Below are positions 39,051 through 48,606 of a stretch of 64,000 nucleotides of DNA, piece by piece. The position numbers were made by a program, and so were the translations under genes. Below the pieces are notes generated by a model. The model was not told where the DNA came from. It worked only from the letters and a program-made list of their open reading frames with translations, and made no database searches. Location of the stretch: NCBI GenBank assembly GCA_016715115.1, contig JADKBM010000016.1, forward strand, positions 434,001-498,000, in the 5' to 3' direction. Source of the stretch: Acidobacteriota bacterium. GTDB taxonomy: Bacteria; Acidobacteriota; Blastocatellia; Pyrinomonadales; Pyrinomonadaceae. The first letter of the stretch is position 1. Each line of letters starts with the position of its first letter.

Positions 39051-40461
39051 CGTTCCTGTAAAGAGAAACGTATTTTTGCGCCGCGTTCTCCCACGAATTG
39101 TCCTCGTTCATCCCGTTCAATTGCAGACGTCGCCAGGCGTCGCGGTCGTAGTACGCAAAGAGCGCCTCGTAGATCTTCTCCAGAAACTTGTCGGCGCGGA
39201 ATTCGCTGAATTTGAAACCGTTTCCCGTGCCGGTCACGGCGTCGAAGTTCCGGACCGTGTCGTCCAATCCGCCGACCGCGCGGACGATCGGGATCGTTCC
39301 GTACCGCAGCGAGTACATTTGATTCAGACCGCAGGGTTCGAAACGCGACGGCATCAGGAACATATCGGCGCCGGCCTCGATCTTGTGCGAGAGATCCTCG
39401 TTGTATCCCCGGAAAATGCCGACCTGCCGCGGCGCGTGGTTGCGAAGACGCTGGAAGAAATTCTCGTACGACGAATCCCCCGATCCGAGCGAAACGATAT
39501 ACGAACCCGTCGCGAGGATCTCAAGCGCGACCTGCTGGATCAGTTCGATTCCCTTCTGCGACGTCAAACGCGTGATCGACGCGAAGATCGGCCGATCGAG
39601 ATCGACCGGCAGCGAGAAGCCGTCGAGCAACGCGCGTTTGCATTCGCGTTTGCCCGAAAGGTCGTGTTTGCTGAAATTTGCGGCGATCGCAGTGTCCGTT
39701 TCGGGATTCCAGACGTCGAAATCGACGCCGTTGACGATCCCCACCAGCCGGTTAGATCTTTGACGCAAAAGCCAGTCGAGCCCGTAACCGTTCTCCGGCG
39801 TCTGCATCTCGAGCCCGTAACGCCGCGAAACCGTCGAGAGCATATCCGACGCCGCGAGTCCGGCCTTCATCGCCGAAGCGTAGCCGTTGAAGGCGAAAGC
39901 GTTGCGCTCGAAATCTGAAGTGAATCCGAATTTCCAAAGTTCGCTATTGCTGAATCCGCCCTGGTACGCCAGATTATGGACCGAAAAGACGGTCCGGACG
40001 TTGCGCCAGCAAGCGTCCCAATAGCGCAAGTGGGCGATCTCCACGGCGGCGAATCCGCAATGCCAGTCGTTGAGATGAACGATGTCGGGCGGAGCTCCGA
40101 GCCGTTTGATCAGCGCGAGCGCGGCGTGATTGAAAAAGGCGAACCGCTCGTGGTCTTCGGAATATCCATAGATCGAATCGCGGTGGAAATACGAAGGCGC
40201 GTCGATCAGAAACGTCGGCGAACCGTTGGCCTCCGAATAAAATGCCTTTGCGTGATAGACGCCGCCGCGCCAATCGACCGGCAGGTCGTCAAACGCCGTG
40301 TGCCAGAGATATTCGCCTTTGGTCTGCCAATAGCAGGGCGTGATGAGAAACGCGTCCTGACCCACCGATCGCAGCGCTTTCGGCAATGCGCCGGCGACAT
40401 CGCCGAGTCCTCCGGTTTTCGAGTATGGAACCGCTTCCGCTGAAAGAACCGCAATTCGCAA
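39046..40461 (-). CDS. glgA: Glycogen synthase (ADP-glucose type, GT5)
   Basis: A 471-residue GT-B glycosyltransferase. RIAVLSAEAVPYSKTGGLGDVAGALP holds the KTGGLGD motif that binds ADP-glucose; DIVHLNDWHCG, SVHNLAYQG, ITRLTSQKGIELI and the C-terminal SRFEPCGLNQMYSLRYGTIP complete the family pattern. It extends alpha-1,4-glucan for glycogen. The start is set at a TTG (40461) eight bases after AAAGGA; seven further codons are open upstream to another TTG. No glgB/C/P gene is adjacent. Confidence 0.95.
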   Translation of the reverse strand: MRIAVLSAEAVPYSKTGGLGDVAGALPKALRSVGQDAFLITPCYWQTKGEYLWHTAFDDLPVDWRGGVYHAKAFYSEANGSPTFLIDAPSYFHRDSIYGYSEDHERFAFFNHAALALIKRLGAPPDIVHLNDWHCGFAAVEIAHLRYWDACWRNVRTVFSVHNLAYQGGFSNSELWKFGFTSDFERNAFAFNGYASAMKAGLAASDMLSTVSRRYGLEMQTPENGYGLDWLLRQRSNRLVGIVNGVDFDVWNPETDTAIAANFSKHDLSGKRECKRALLDGFSLPVDLDRPIFASITRLTSQKGIELIQQVALEILATGSYIVSLGSGDSSYENFFQRLRNHAPRQVGIFRGYNEDLSHKIEAGADMFLMPSRFEPCGLNQMYSLRYGTIPIVRAVGGLDDTVRNFDAVTGTGNGFKFSEFRADKFLEKIYEALFAYYDRDAWRRLQLNGMNEDNSWENAAQKYVSLYRNA

Positions 40462-40727
40462 GATTTTTTTCCTTTCGAACAAGTTGTAAAGCCGTATTGA
40501 ATTTTACAACTGCGGCGCGCTTTCGTCTATGCGTTCGATGGTTTTCTTGCTTTGCGGCGCTTCGCGTTTCGCGGAGATTTTCATTCGTTTCGACCGCCGA
40601 CCGGTTCCGCTCTAAGGCGTCTGACCATTGACTAAACGGCCGAAAAAAGTTAAACAAAAGATGCCGCGAAAATCCGTTGACGCATTCCGAAATTCTGAGT
40701 TCGCGGCTTCCGACCTTGCTTAAGCGA

Positions 40728-41708
40728 ATGAAAAATCAACCGCCGTCAGGCGACAACGTGACGTTGCCGCTCTTGATCGTCAACCCGAAATCGGCGAGCG
40801 GTTCGACGAAAGACCGTTGGGCCGAAATGGCCGCCGACTTTCGCGTCCACTTCGGACCGTTTCAGGTCGCGTTCACGAAATCGGCCGGCGACGCTTCGGC
40901 GATCGCGAAACGCGGCGCCGAACAGGGACGCAAATTGATCATCGCCTGCGGCGGCGATGGAACGATCAACGAGGTCGCGAACGGCATTCTCGAAAGCGGT
41001 ATCGACGTTGAAATGGGAATTCTTCCGTCGGGCACGGGCGGTGACTTCCGCCGTTCACTCGGCATCTCGAACACCGAACGCGATGCCGCGCGGGAACTCC
41101 GGAACGGCGAAACGAAACTCATCGACGTCGGCCGCGTGACTTTTCAGAATTTCGACGACGAAGCGGTAAGCCGATATTTCCTGAACGTTTCGTCGTTCGG
41201 GCTTTCGGCCGCGATCATCGAGCGCGTGAAACGCACGAACTTTTTCAACTGGATCCCGAAATCGTTCTTTCGCGGAAAGACCAGTTTCGCGGTTTCCACT
41301 TTGCAGGAAGTTCTCGACCTTCAGTTCAAAACGGTTCGCGTCAGGCTGGACGATGGCGACGAAAAGCCTCTGAACACGGTCAATTTCTGCGTCTGCAACG
41401 CCCGATACTTCGGCGGCGGGATGATGATCGCACCGGATTCGAGCCTGACCGACGGACTGTTCGACGTCGTCAATATCGGCGATATCAAGACCGCGAAGAT
41501 CTTGCTCAATGCCTACAAACTCTACGGCGGAACGCATCTGACGCTGCCGGAAGTCAAAGCGTCGCACGCCAGGAAAGTTGAGGTTTCGGCCGCCGAAGAG
41601 GTTCACATCGAGATCGATGGCGAACTTCCGGGAAAACTGCCGGCGGTTTTTGAGATCGTCCCGAAAGCGCTGAGAATTCGGGTGCCCCGATTAGTGCAGA
41701 GCGCATAG
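40728..41708 (+). CDS. Diacylglycerol/lipid kinase (DgkB/YegS family)
   Basis: A 326-residue kinase with GGDGTINEV (75-83), the nucleotide-binding motif, and SGTGGDF (101-107). The C-terminal beta-domain contains NARYFGGGMMIAPDSSLTDGLFDVV. It phosphorylates a lipid such as diacylglycerol or a sphingoid/undecaprenyl-type lipid; the exact substrate is not visible. The start is ATG 40728; an upstream TTG would add 17 poorly conserved residues. The last residues (RLVQSA) and the TAG stop are read from a heptamer array, suggesting that the repeat has replaced the original 3' end. The following acyl-ACP synthetase gene also concerns lipids. Confidence 0.9.
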   Translation: MKNQPPSGDNVTLPLLIVNPKSASGSTKDRWAEMAADFRVHFGPFQVAFTKSAGDASAIAKRGAEQGRKLIIACGGDGTINEVANGILESGIDVEMGILPSGTGGDFRRSLGISNTERDAARELRNGETKLIDVGRVTFQNFDDEAVSRYFLNVSSFGLSAAIIERVKRTNFFNWIPKSFFRGKTSFAVSTLQEVLDLQFKTVRVRLDDGDEKPLNTVNFCVCNARYFGGGMMIAPDSSLTDGLFDVVNIGDIKTAKILLNAYKLYGGTHLTLPEVKASHARKVEVSAAEEVHIEIDGELPGKLPAVFEIVPKALRIRVPRLVQSA

Positions 41709-41990
41709 TGCAGAGTGCCGAGTGCAGAGTGCATAGTGCATAGCGCTGAGTGCAAAGCGCATCCTCGGGGACCGGGTGGTGTACCGTTTTGAATGTGTCG
41801 CGCATTTATGCGCTTCGCAATATGCGCTCGGCACCAAGCAATCTGCTCTGTGCACTCTGCACTCTTCGATTTGCACTCTGCACTCTGCGCTATGCACTTT
41901 GCACTTTGCACTCTGCACTCTGCACTAAGCACTTTGCACTCTGCGCTATGCACTTTGCACTCTGCGCTCTGCACTTTGCACTTTGCACTT
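41692..41990. repeat. GCACTNT heptamer array, large foldback
   Basis: Left arm AGTGCAGAGCGCATAG (41692-41758) and a longer right arm TCTGCACTCTGCGCTATGCAC (41848-41988), both 7-bp periodic, around about 90 unique bases. Together they span almost the entire gap between the lipid kinase and the acyl-ACP synthetase gene. Open frames here encode only Cys/Ala/Leu/His repeats. Confidence 0.92.
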
Positions 41991-41995
41991 GATTT

Positions 41996-44815
41996 ATGGA
42001 CTATAATTTCACCGTGAAAAGCGATTCATACTGCCAGAGACTGATCGACTCCTGCGAGGCGAATGCAGCCCGAACCGCGATGCGGATCGTCGGCGACGAT
42101 TCCGAGGTCTACACTTACGCCGAGTTGCTCAGGTTGATCCGCGCCGTCGCTTATAAGCTCAAACTGGACGGCGTCGGATTCGGGGATCGCGTCGCCCTGA
42201 TCGGTGAGAATCATCCCTGTTGGGCCATCGCATATCTTGGATCGCTGTATCACGGCGCGGTCGTGGTCCCGATCGACCCCAGCGGCGAGATCGAGACGGT
42301 CACAAATTTTCTCGAAAATTCCGAAGCGAAACTCGTTTTCCTCGGGCCGAACCAGGTCGAAAAATTCGATCAGATCACGGAAAGGCTCGGCCGAACGATC
42401 CCAAGCGTCGTATGGCGATCTGACCCCGGCGAAATCGCAAATCGCAAATCGCAAATCGCAAATGAAGATTTCGAGGATTGGCTGACGACCGCGTATCCCG
42501 AATCCTATTCAGCCGAAATCCCCAAAGCGAAGGGCGACGACATCGCGCTGCTGATGTATACGTCCGGCACGACCGGAACTCCGAAGGGCGTGCCGCTGAC
42601 GCACGGCAACATCGTCGCCGAACTCGACGGCATCAACGAACTGCTCGAACTCAGTGAAAAGGAAAAGATCCTCAGCCTTCTGCCGCTGTTTCACGCCTAT
42701 CTCCAGATCGTGAATCTCTGGATCGCGACCACTTATGGCTGCGAGGTCGGCTATTTGAAGGAAATGACGCCGGACGAGCTTTCGAGGGCGATGAAGGAAT
42801 TCAAGCCAACGATCCTGACGACCGTCCCGCGTCTTTGGTATCTGTTTCACAAGAAGATTTTTGACGCCGTTTCGCAGAAACCGAAACCGGTCAGGGCGCT
42901 TTTCAGGGTGATGCTCGCGACGAACGGTTTTATGCGCGACGCTCTCGGGATCAATATCGGACAGAAACTCTTCGGCACGATCCACCAAGGTTTTGGCGGC
43001 GACCTTCGGCTCGCGATCTCGGCCGGATCGAGATTCGATGAGTCGGTCGCGATCGATTTTCACCGACTCGGATTCGTCATTCTTCAAGGCTACGGGTTAA
43101 CGGAAACGTCCGGCGCGGCGACCGGGACATATATCGACGACAACCGCGTCGGGTCGGTCGGCAAGGCGCTGCCCGGCGCCGAGGTCAAGATCGAATCGCC
43201 CGACGCTGAAGGCATCGGCGAGGTCTTGATCCGCGGCACGATGGTTTTCAAGGGTTATTACATCAATCCGACGGCCAACGCCGAGGCGTTCACCGAAGAC
43301 GGTTGGTTCCGCTCCGGCGATCTCGGCAAATTCGATCGCGAAGGGCATCTCTTTATCGTCGGGCGCAAAAAGGACATCATCGTCCTGCCGAACGGCAAGA
43401 ACGTCCATCCCGAAGATCTCGAGGTCCATTATCTGAAGACGCCGCTCGTCGAGGAACTGGCGATCATCGGCGTCGAAGACGAATCGCTCGGTCGCGCCGG
43501 GGCCGAAAAACTCGTCGCCGTCGTCGTCCCCGACTTCAATTATCTCAAGCAAGAGAAGATCGCGAATTCACAGACCGCTATCCGCTTCGATCTCGACAAT
43601 CTCGGGCGCGACCTTCCGGAATACCAGCGCGTGCGCGAGTACATCGTCCGCGCCGAGCCGCTCCCGCGCACGGCGACGCGCAAGATCAAGCGGTTCGAAC
43701 TGATGAAGCAGATCAAGGCCGGCACGATCGGCGTGATCGACGAAAAGCCGCCCGAGAAAAGTTGGGATTTCACCGCGGCCGACTCGGCGATGCTTGAATC
43801 GAATGCCGGACAGACGGTCGCGGCGGTCATCAAGCACAACAAGGCGGAAGTCGATCTGATCCATCCGGCGATGAATATGGAGATCGATCTTGGACTCGAT
43901 TCGCTCGCCCGCGCCGAAGTTTTCGCGGCGCTCGAGCAGGCTTACTCGACCGAATTCGAATCCGAAAAGGCGACCGCGGCGCTGACGGTCGCGGACGTCA
44001 TCAATCTCTGCGCATCCGTTTCCGGAGCTGAAACGGCAGTCACGGCGAATCTTCTGAACTGGGGCAAGATCGTCCGCACTTCGGACGACGAGATTCCCGA
44101 ATTGACGCCGGTTTTGAAGGATCGCAAGGCGTTTTCAGCATTCGCGTTTTCGGTCGTGCGTGGATCGAATCTCTTTTGGAAGATATTCACGCGCCTGGAG
44201 GTTTCGGGGCGGGAGAATCTTGACGGGCTTCTGAAGGGCGGGCCGCCTGAAGGCGAAACTCCCGGCGAAACTCCGAACGCGTTTTTGATTTGTCCGAATC
44301 ATCAGAGTTTTCTTGATCCCTTCGTGCTTTGCTCGACCTATCCGTACGGCGTTTTCAAACGGATCTTCCACGTCGGCGCGAGCGAGTTTTTCGAGAGCCG
44401 CTTTATGAAATGGGTCGCGCGGATGATCCAGATCGTCCCGGTCAACCCCGACACGCACCTGATGAAAGCGATGAAGGCCGGTGCGATCGGCCTGCGCCAC
44501 GACCGCATTCTGAACATTTATCCCGAAGGCGAACGCGCGTTCGACGGCGACCTTCACGAATTCAAAAAAGGCGCCGCGATCCTCGCGACCGAACTCGGCC
44601 TTCCGATCGTCCCGGTCGCGCTCGACGGCGTTTACAAGGTCTGGCCGCGCAATTCGATGCGCATTCGCCCGGCAAAGGTCAAAATACGCTTCGGGAAGCC
44701 GTTTTTTGCGAAAGACGTTGTCGAAGAGGGCTTTTCGGAAGAACAGAAATACGCGGCGGTGACGGAGCATCTCAAATCCGAGATCGCGCAGATGATCGCG
44801 GATCTCAGATCCTGA
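41996..44815 (+). CDS. Fused acyl-CoA/ACP synthetase - acyl carrier - 1-acylglycerol-3-phosphate acyltransferase
   Basis: A 939-residue three-domain lipid enzyme. The AMP-forming ligase (about 15-575) has LLMYTSGTTGTPKG, GYGLTETSG and GWFRSGDLGKFD. A carrier-protein domain (about 600-670) has LGLDSLARAE, with Ser for phosphopantetheine. A PlsC-type acyltransferase (about 720-935) has NHQSFLD and YPEGER. The order resembles Aas-type enzymes that reacylate lysophospholipids, with an added internal carrier. Two repeat-derived in-frame insertions occur (about residues 146-157 and 749-756). The NTR-like gene follows after 20 bases. Membrane association is expected through the acyltransferase. Confidence 0.9.
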   Translation: MDYNFTVKSDSYCQRLIDSCEANAARTAMRIVGDDSEVYTYAELLRLIRAVAYKLKLDGVGFGDRVALIGENHPCWAIAYLGSLYHGAVVVPIDPSGEIETVTNFLENSEAKLVFLGPNQVEKFDQITERLGRTIPSVVWRSDPGEIANRKSQIANEDFEDWLTTAYPESYSAEIPKAKGDDIALLMYTSGTTGTPKGVPLTHGNIVAELDGINELLELSEKEKILSLLPLFHAYLQIVNLWIATTYGCEVGYLKEMTPDELSRAMKEFKPTILTTVPRLWYLFHKKIFDAVSQKPKPVRALFRVMLATNGFMRDALGINIGQKLFGTIHQGFGGDLRLAISAGSRFDESVAIDFHRLGFVILQGYGLTETSGAATGTYIDDNRVGSVGKALPGAEVKIESPDAEGIGEVLIRGTMVFKGYYINPTANAEAFTEDGWFRSGDLGKFDREGHLFIVGRKKDIIVLPNGKNVHPEDLEVHYLKTPLVEELAIIGVEDESLGRAGAEKLVAVVVPDFNYLKQEKIANSQTAIRFDLDNLGRDLPEYQRVREYIVRAEPLPRTATRKIKRFELMKQIKAGTIGVIDEKPPEKSWDFTAADSAMLESNAGQTVAAVIKHNKAEVDLIHPAMNMEIDLGLDSLARAEVFAALEQAYSTEFESEKATAALTVADVINLCASVSGAETAVTANLLNWGKIVRTSDDEIPELTPVLKDRKAFSAFAFSVVRGSNLFWKIFTRLEVSGRENLDGLLKGGPPEGETPGETPNAFLICPNHQSFLDPFVLCSTYPYGVFKRIFHVGASEFFESRFMKWVARMIQIVPVNPDTHLMKAMKAGAIGLRHDRILNIYPEGERAFDGDLHEFKKGAAILATELGLPIVPVALDGVYKVWPRNSMRIRPAKVKIRFGKPFFAKDVVEEGFSEEQKYAAVTEHLKSEIAQMIADLRS
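42431..42466 (+). repeat. In-frame AAATCGC heptamer array inside the ligase domain
   Basis: Five consecutive near-perfect AAATCGC units are translated as a short Ile/Ala/Asn/Lys/Ser loop between ligase strands. The unit contains no stop triplet in any frame of this strand and the reading frame is maintained. Confidence 0.85.
44242..44262 (+). repeat. In-frame copy of the groES-groEL spacer repeat
   Basis: GCCGCCTGAAGGCG followed by AAACTCC matches, in reverse complement and with one change, the hairpin-plus-tail at 15216-15236. It is translated as a Pro/Glu/Gly/Thr linker between the carrier and acyltransferase parts, and a second GGCGAAACTCC unit follows directly. Confidence 0.7.
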
Positions 44816-44835
44816 GGGCCGCGCCGAACAAACAG

Positions 44836-45666
44836 ATGAAGATCGTTGCCCGACGTTTGCCCGTTATGCTGCTGCCGATGATCTTGACGGCCGCGGCGTT
44901 CGGCTGCACCTGTACCGATTACGCAATACCCGTCTGCGACACCGTGCGCACGTCTGATGTCGTTTTTGTCGGACGGGTCATCCGTTTGATCGTCGAGAAG
45001 GAATCTGGCCCCGGTAAAACGATCCGCCTCAGGCGGAACGTTGTCAGGCATCAGGATGGACCGCAGGACTTTGTCGCGCGCTTTCATGTCTTGGAGTCCG
45101 TCAAGGGCGAACCGGCCCGGCAAATCGACATTCGGTCATCTATTGGCACAAGTTGCGAAACGCCGGCGAGTAATATGCGGATCGGACAGGTTTGGACGGT
45201 CTTTGCTCATAGGTCCAAACATAACGGAGAGTTGCAGACCGAAATCGGATCGTGCACCAAAACGCGGAAAGGCCGGGACAAGGAGATATTGGAGCAGTTT
45301 CGCGACGGGTCGGCGCGTGAGAAGGTGGTCGGCCGGATCACCAAGGGTTGTTGTTCAGAGGACGGTCTTGCGGGTGCGAGGATCACGGTTTCCGGCGAGA
45401 ACTTTGAGGCGACCGCAACAACTGTGGCGTCTCGATCGTGGATTGACCTGACTGGAGGCCGATTCGAGGTCGAAGTTCCCCGGGCCGGTCGTTACATCGT
45501 CGCGATTGAACTCGAAAAACCCCTTTTTCTTGAAAAAAGGTTCGGCCCGGTGTCGCCGATCGCGAATAGAACCGACGGTAGTAAGAATGTCTTTTCGTAC
45601 ACGGTCGATGTTCCCAAGGGTCTGTGCAGCTACAGTTCGTTCGGAACCTACGCGAGAAAAGACTGA
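44836..45666 (+). CDS. Secreted Cys-rich protein with NTR/TIMP-like domain
   Basis: A 276-residue exported protein. A signal peptide ends at GCTCTDY, so the mature protein begins CxC, as in the netrin/TIMP OB-fold. The first 130 residues follow that pattern: SDVVFVGRVIRL, FHVLESVKG, SCE, GQVWTVFAH and IGSCTKT. The second half (about 150-276) is beta-rich with KGCCSEDGLAGARITVSG, like a carboxypeptidase-regulatory/Ig-like domain. In animals the NTR domain binds proteases or receptors; in bacteria the role is unknown. It starts 20 bases after the acyl-ACP synthetase fusion and may be co-transcribed. Confidence 0.7.
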   Translation: MKIVARRLPVMLLPMILTAAAFGCTCTDYAIPVCDTVRTSDVVFVGRVIRLIVEKESGPGKTIRLRRNVVRHQDGPQDFVARFHVLESVKGEPARQIDIRSSIGTSCETPASNMRIGQVWTVFAHRSKHNGELQTEIGSCTKTRKGRDKEILEQFRDGSAREKVVGRITKGCCSEDGLAGARITVSGENFEATATTVASRSWIDLTGGRFEVEVPRAGRYIVAIELEKPLFLEKRFGPVSPIANRTDGSKNVFSYTVDVPKGLCSYSSFGTYARKD

Positions 45667-45746
45667 CGGCGGGCCGCGGCATTCAAACTTCGTCCGTCGG
45701 CGCCGCGTAAAGGTATCTTATGAGAACGCTTCCAAGGTAAGAAAAT

Positions 45747-47678
45747 ATGCGCAGAATAACGTTTTTTCTTTTTGTCGTTTTGGCGACCGCCGGCGCGGTC
45801 TTCGCCCAGCAACCGCAGCCGCAAACCGAACTCGCCAAGTTCATTACCGACAATTACACCAAACGCGAGGTTTTGATTCCCGTCCGTGACGGCGTGAAGC
45901 TGTTTACGGCGATCTATGAGCCAAAGGATAGGTCGAAAACGTATCCGATCTTGCTCAACCGTACGCCTTACACGGTCGGGCCGTACGGACCGGACAAGTT
46001 CAAAACTTCGCTCGGGCCGGACGCGTTGTTCGCCAAAGAAGGCTACATTTTCGTCTATCAGGACGTCCGCGGAAGATGGATGTCCGAGGGCGAGTTCGAG
46101 GACGTTCGGCCGGACATCGACAACACCGACAACTCGAAGATCGATGAATCTACCGACACCTACGACACGATCGATTGGCTGATCAAAACCGTAGAAAACA
46201 ATAACGGACGCATCGGAACTTACGGCATCTCGTATCCCGGATTTTACACGTCCGCCGGGTCGATCGATTCGCATCCGGCGCTCAAGGCCTGTTCGCCGCA
46301 GGCGCCGGTTTCGGACTGGTTCCACGGCGACGATATGCACCACAACGGCGCGCTTTTCCTGGCCCAGAATTACTCGTTTTTCAGCGGATTCGGTCAGGCT
46401 CGCCCGACCCCGACGAGCGATCCCCGCTCGTTTATGAAACCGTGGGCCGGCCGCAATTCGCCGGACGGTTACGATATCTTTCTCAAGCTCGGAGGACTCA
46501 AAGAGGTCGCCGATTACTATGAAAAGGCAGTCGGTCAGCGAATCAAGTTTTGGGATCAAATGATGGCGCACCCGAATTACGATCAGTTTTGGAAGGACCG
46601 AAACATCCTTCCGAAACTGAAGAACATCGGCTGCGCGACGATGACCGTCGGCGGATGGTACGACAACGAGGACCTTTACGGCGCGTTGCGGACATATCAG
46701 CATATCGAGAAGCAGAATCCGCGGATCCCAATGAACGTCCTCGTCATCGGCCCCTGGGATCACGGCGGTTGGTCGCGCAACGACGGCGACTGGCTCGGCA
46801 CGGCGTATTTCACCCAAAAGACGGGCGAGTATTATCGAAACAACCTCGAAGTCCCCTTCTTCAACCATTTCCTGAAGGATTCGGGCGACATTTCGAAGAT
46901 CAAGGAAGTCAATCTTTTCGACACAGGCTCGCACGAATGGAGGTCGTTCGACGGTTACAACCCTCCGACTGCCACCGAGAAAACGCTTTATCTCGGCGCG
47001 GGTGGAGCTCTGTCATTCACGAAACCGGTCGGGCGCGCGCTCGCCTACGACGAATATGTTTCGGACCCGATGAATCCGGTGCCCTACACCCAGAAGATCA
47101 CGCAGAATTATCCGCGCGACTTTATGACCGAAGACCAAAGGTTCGCCGCGACGCGTCCTGACGTTCTGGTCTATCAGACCGAACCGCTGACCGAAGACGT
47201 GACGGTCGCCGGCGACGTCGTGCCCGATCTTTTTGTTTCCTCGAGCGGAACCGACTCGGATTTCGTCGTCAAACTGATTGATGTTTTTCCCGACGATTAC
47301 AGATTCCCGGACGGCAAAAAGCCCGAAATGAACTCGGCCTGGAGCGTTTTCCAGCCGGGCGGCTATCAAATGCTCCTGCGCGGCGAACCGATGCCGACGC
47401 GTTTCCGCAACTCGTTCGAAAAGGCCGAACCGCTGAAAGCAAACACGCCGACACCCTTGAAGTTCGTGATGCCCGGCGTCGCGCACACATTCAAGAAGGG
47501 ACATCGGATAATGGTCCAGATCCAGAGCACCTGGTTTCCGCTCGTCGCGCGCAATCCGCAGAAGTTTATGGCAAACTATAAGCTCGGCACGAGCGCGGAT
47601 TTTCAGAAGGCGACGCAGCGGATCTACCGCAATGCGACTTACGCCTCCGGAATTCGCGTCGGACTGATAACTGACTAA
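45747..47678 (+). CDS. Secreted CocE/NonD-family alpha/beta hydrolase
   Basis: A 643-residue exported hydrolase (signal peptide 1-20). The X-Pro dipeptidyl-peptidase S15-like alpha/beta domain has GTYGISYPG (nucleophile Ser162), GGWYDNEDLYG (acid) and GPWDHGGW (His). The C-terminal jelly-roll (about 420-640) is the CocE/alpha-amino-acid ester hydrolase beta-domain (VVPDLFVSSSGTDSDFVVKLIDVFP). The family cleaves esters or amides such as beta-lactam antibiotic esters, cocaine or glutaryl groups; the natural substrate is unknown. The TAA stop lies inside a heptamer array. Confidence 0.92.
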   Translation: MRRITFFLFVVLATAGAVFAQQPQPQTELAKFITDNYTKREVLIPVRDGVKLFTAIYEPKDRSKTYPILLNRTPYTVGPYGPDKFKTSLGPDALFAKEGYIFVYQDVRGRWMSEGEFEDVRPDIDNTDNSKIDESTDTYDTIDWLIKTVENNNGRIGTYGISYPGFYTSAGSIDSHPALKACSPQAPVSDWFHGDDMHHNGALFLAQNYSFFSGFGQARPTPTSDPRSFMKPWAGRNSPDGYDIFLKLGGLKEVADYYEKAVGQRIKFWDQMMAHPNYDQFWKDRNILPKLKNIGCATMTVGGWYDNEDLYGALRTYQHIEKQNPRIPMNVLVIGPWDHGGWSRNDGDWLGTAYFTQKTGEYYRNNLEVPFFNHFLKDSGDISKIKEVNLFDTGSHEWRSFDGYNPPTATEKTLYLGAGGALSFTKPVGRALAYDEYVSDPMNPVPYTQKITQNYPRDFMTEDQRFAATRPDVLVYQTEPLTEDVTVAGDVVPDLFVSSSGTDSDFVVKLIDVFPDDYRFPDGKKPEMNSAWSVFQPGGYQMLLRGEPMPTRFRNSFEKAEPLKANTPTPLKFVMPGVAHTFKKGHRIMVQIQSTWFPLVARNPQKFMANYKLGTSADFQKATQRIYRNATYASGIRVGLITD

Positions 47679-47960
47679 CTGATAAGTGATAACTGATAAG
47701 TGATAAGTGATAACTGATAAGTGATAAGTGATAAGTGATAACTGATAAGTGATAACTGATAACTGATAAGTGATAAGTGATAGTTTATAGCTATGGACTA
47801 TCAGCTATCAGCAATCAGTTATCAGTTATAAACTTTCAGTTATCAGCTATCAGCTTACAGTTATCAGTTATCAGCTATCAGTTATCAGTTATAAACTTTC
47901 AGTTATCAGTTATCAGTTATCAGTTATCAGCTATCAGTTATCAGTTATAAGCTGTCAGAA
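47664..47960. repeat. GATAACT/GATAAGT heptamer array, foldback
   Basis: Left arm (47668-47788) is a strict run of AACTGAT and AAGTGAT units, and right arm (about 47806-47955) is built from the complementary ATCAGTT and ATCAGCT units. The two arms can form a hairpin well over 100 bases long, covering the whole gap between the CocE hydrolase and the TPR lipoprotein. Confidence 0.93.
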
Positions 47961-47964
47961 ATCT

Positions 47965-48549
47965 ATGAAAACAATTAAGATGATTCTCATTTCGATCGCG
48001 CTCGTATCGTTTGCTTCGTGCTTCAAAGCGGACACTCCGGCATCGAAACCGAAACCGACGCCGGCGGCAGAGAGATCGGTCCAGAGTTCGCCCACGCCGG
48101 CGACCGAGAAGGCGGCCAATTTCGATCAGGCTGTGAGCGATTTCAACGCGAAGAACTTCGACAAGGCCGAAGCCGGTTTCAAGGACGTCATCGCCTCGAA
48201 CCCGAAGAACGCCGACGCACATTTGTATCTCGGCCGGATCAAGACCGAGCGCAAGGATTTTCAGGCCGCGCTTCCGTATTTGCAGGAAGCGTCGAAACTT
48301 GATTACAAGTCCACCGAGAAACTGATGCTCCTCGGCGACGCATATTTTGAACTGAAACGATACGACACGGCGATCGTCGAATACGGAAAGATCTCCGGAT
48401 TCGAGCCGAACAACCCGCAGGCGACTTACAAAATGGGGCGAACTTACATCGGGCTCGGAAACAAGATCGCCGCGCGGCAGCAACTTAAGAAGCTCGAGCC
48501 GCTCGACAAGAGTCTTGCCGAAAAGCTCAAGAAGGAAATCGGCGATTAA
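47965..48549 (+). CDS. TPR lipoprotein
   Basis: A 194-residue lipoprotein: signal sequence with lipobox FASC (Cys19), a Pro/Lys/Thr-rich spacer (about 24-50), then about four TPR units (52-190). Examples are FDQAVSDFNAKNFDKAEAGF, KNADAHLYLGRIKTERKDFQ and NPQATYKMGRTYIGLGNK. It is probably an envelope-anchored scaffold. It directly follows a long heptamer array and precedes a membrane-protein gene by 57 bases on the same strand, so the two may be co-transcribed. Confidence 0.85.
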   Translation: MKTIKMILISIALVSFASCFKADTPASKPKPTPAAERSVQSSPTPATEKAANFDQAVSDFNAKNFDKAEAGFKDVIASNPKNADAHLYLGRIKTERKDFQAALPYLQEASKLDYKSTEKLMLLGDAYFELKRYDTAIVEYGKISGFEPNNPQATYKMGRTYIGLGNKIAARQQLKKLEPLDKSLAEKLKKEIGD

Positions 48550-48606
48550 CGAACTCGGATTTGGTAATCTGATTCCAGAACTAATTTACAAGGGGAAATA
48601 CATTTT

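Noticed and set aside
47664..47960. Possible replication origin or DnaA-box cluster
   Set aside because: Units are GATAACT/GATAAGT rather than TTATCCACA, arranged as a foldback; no dnaA, dnaN or gyrase gene is nearby.
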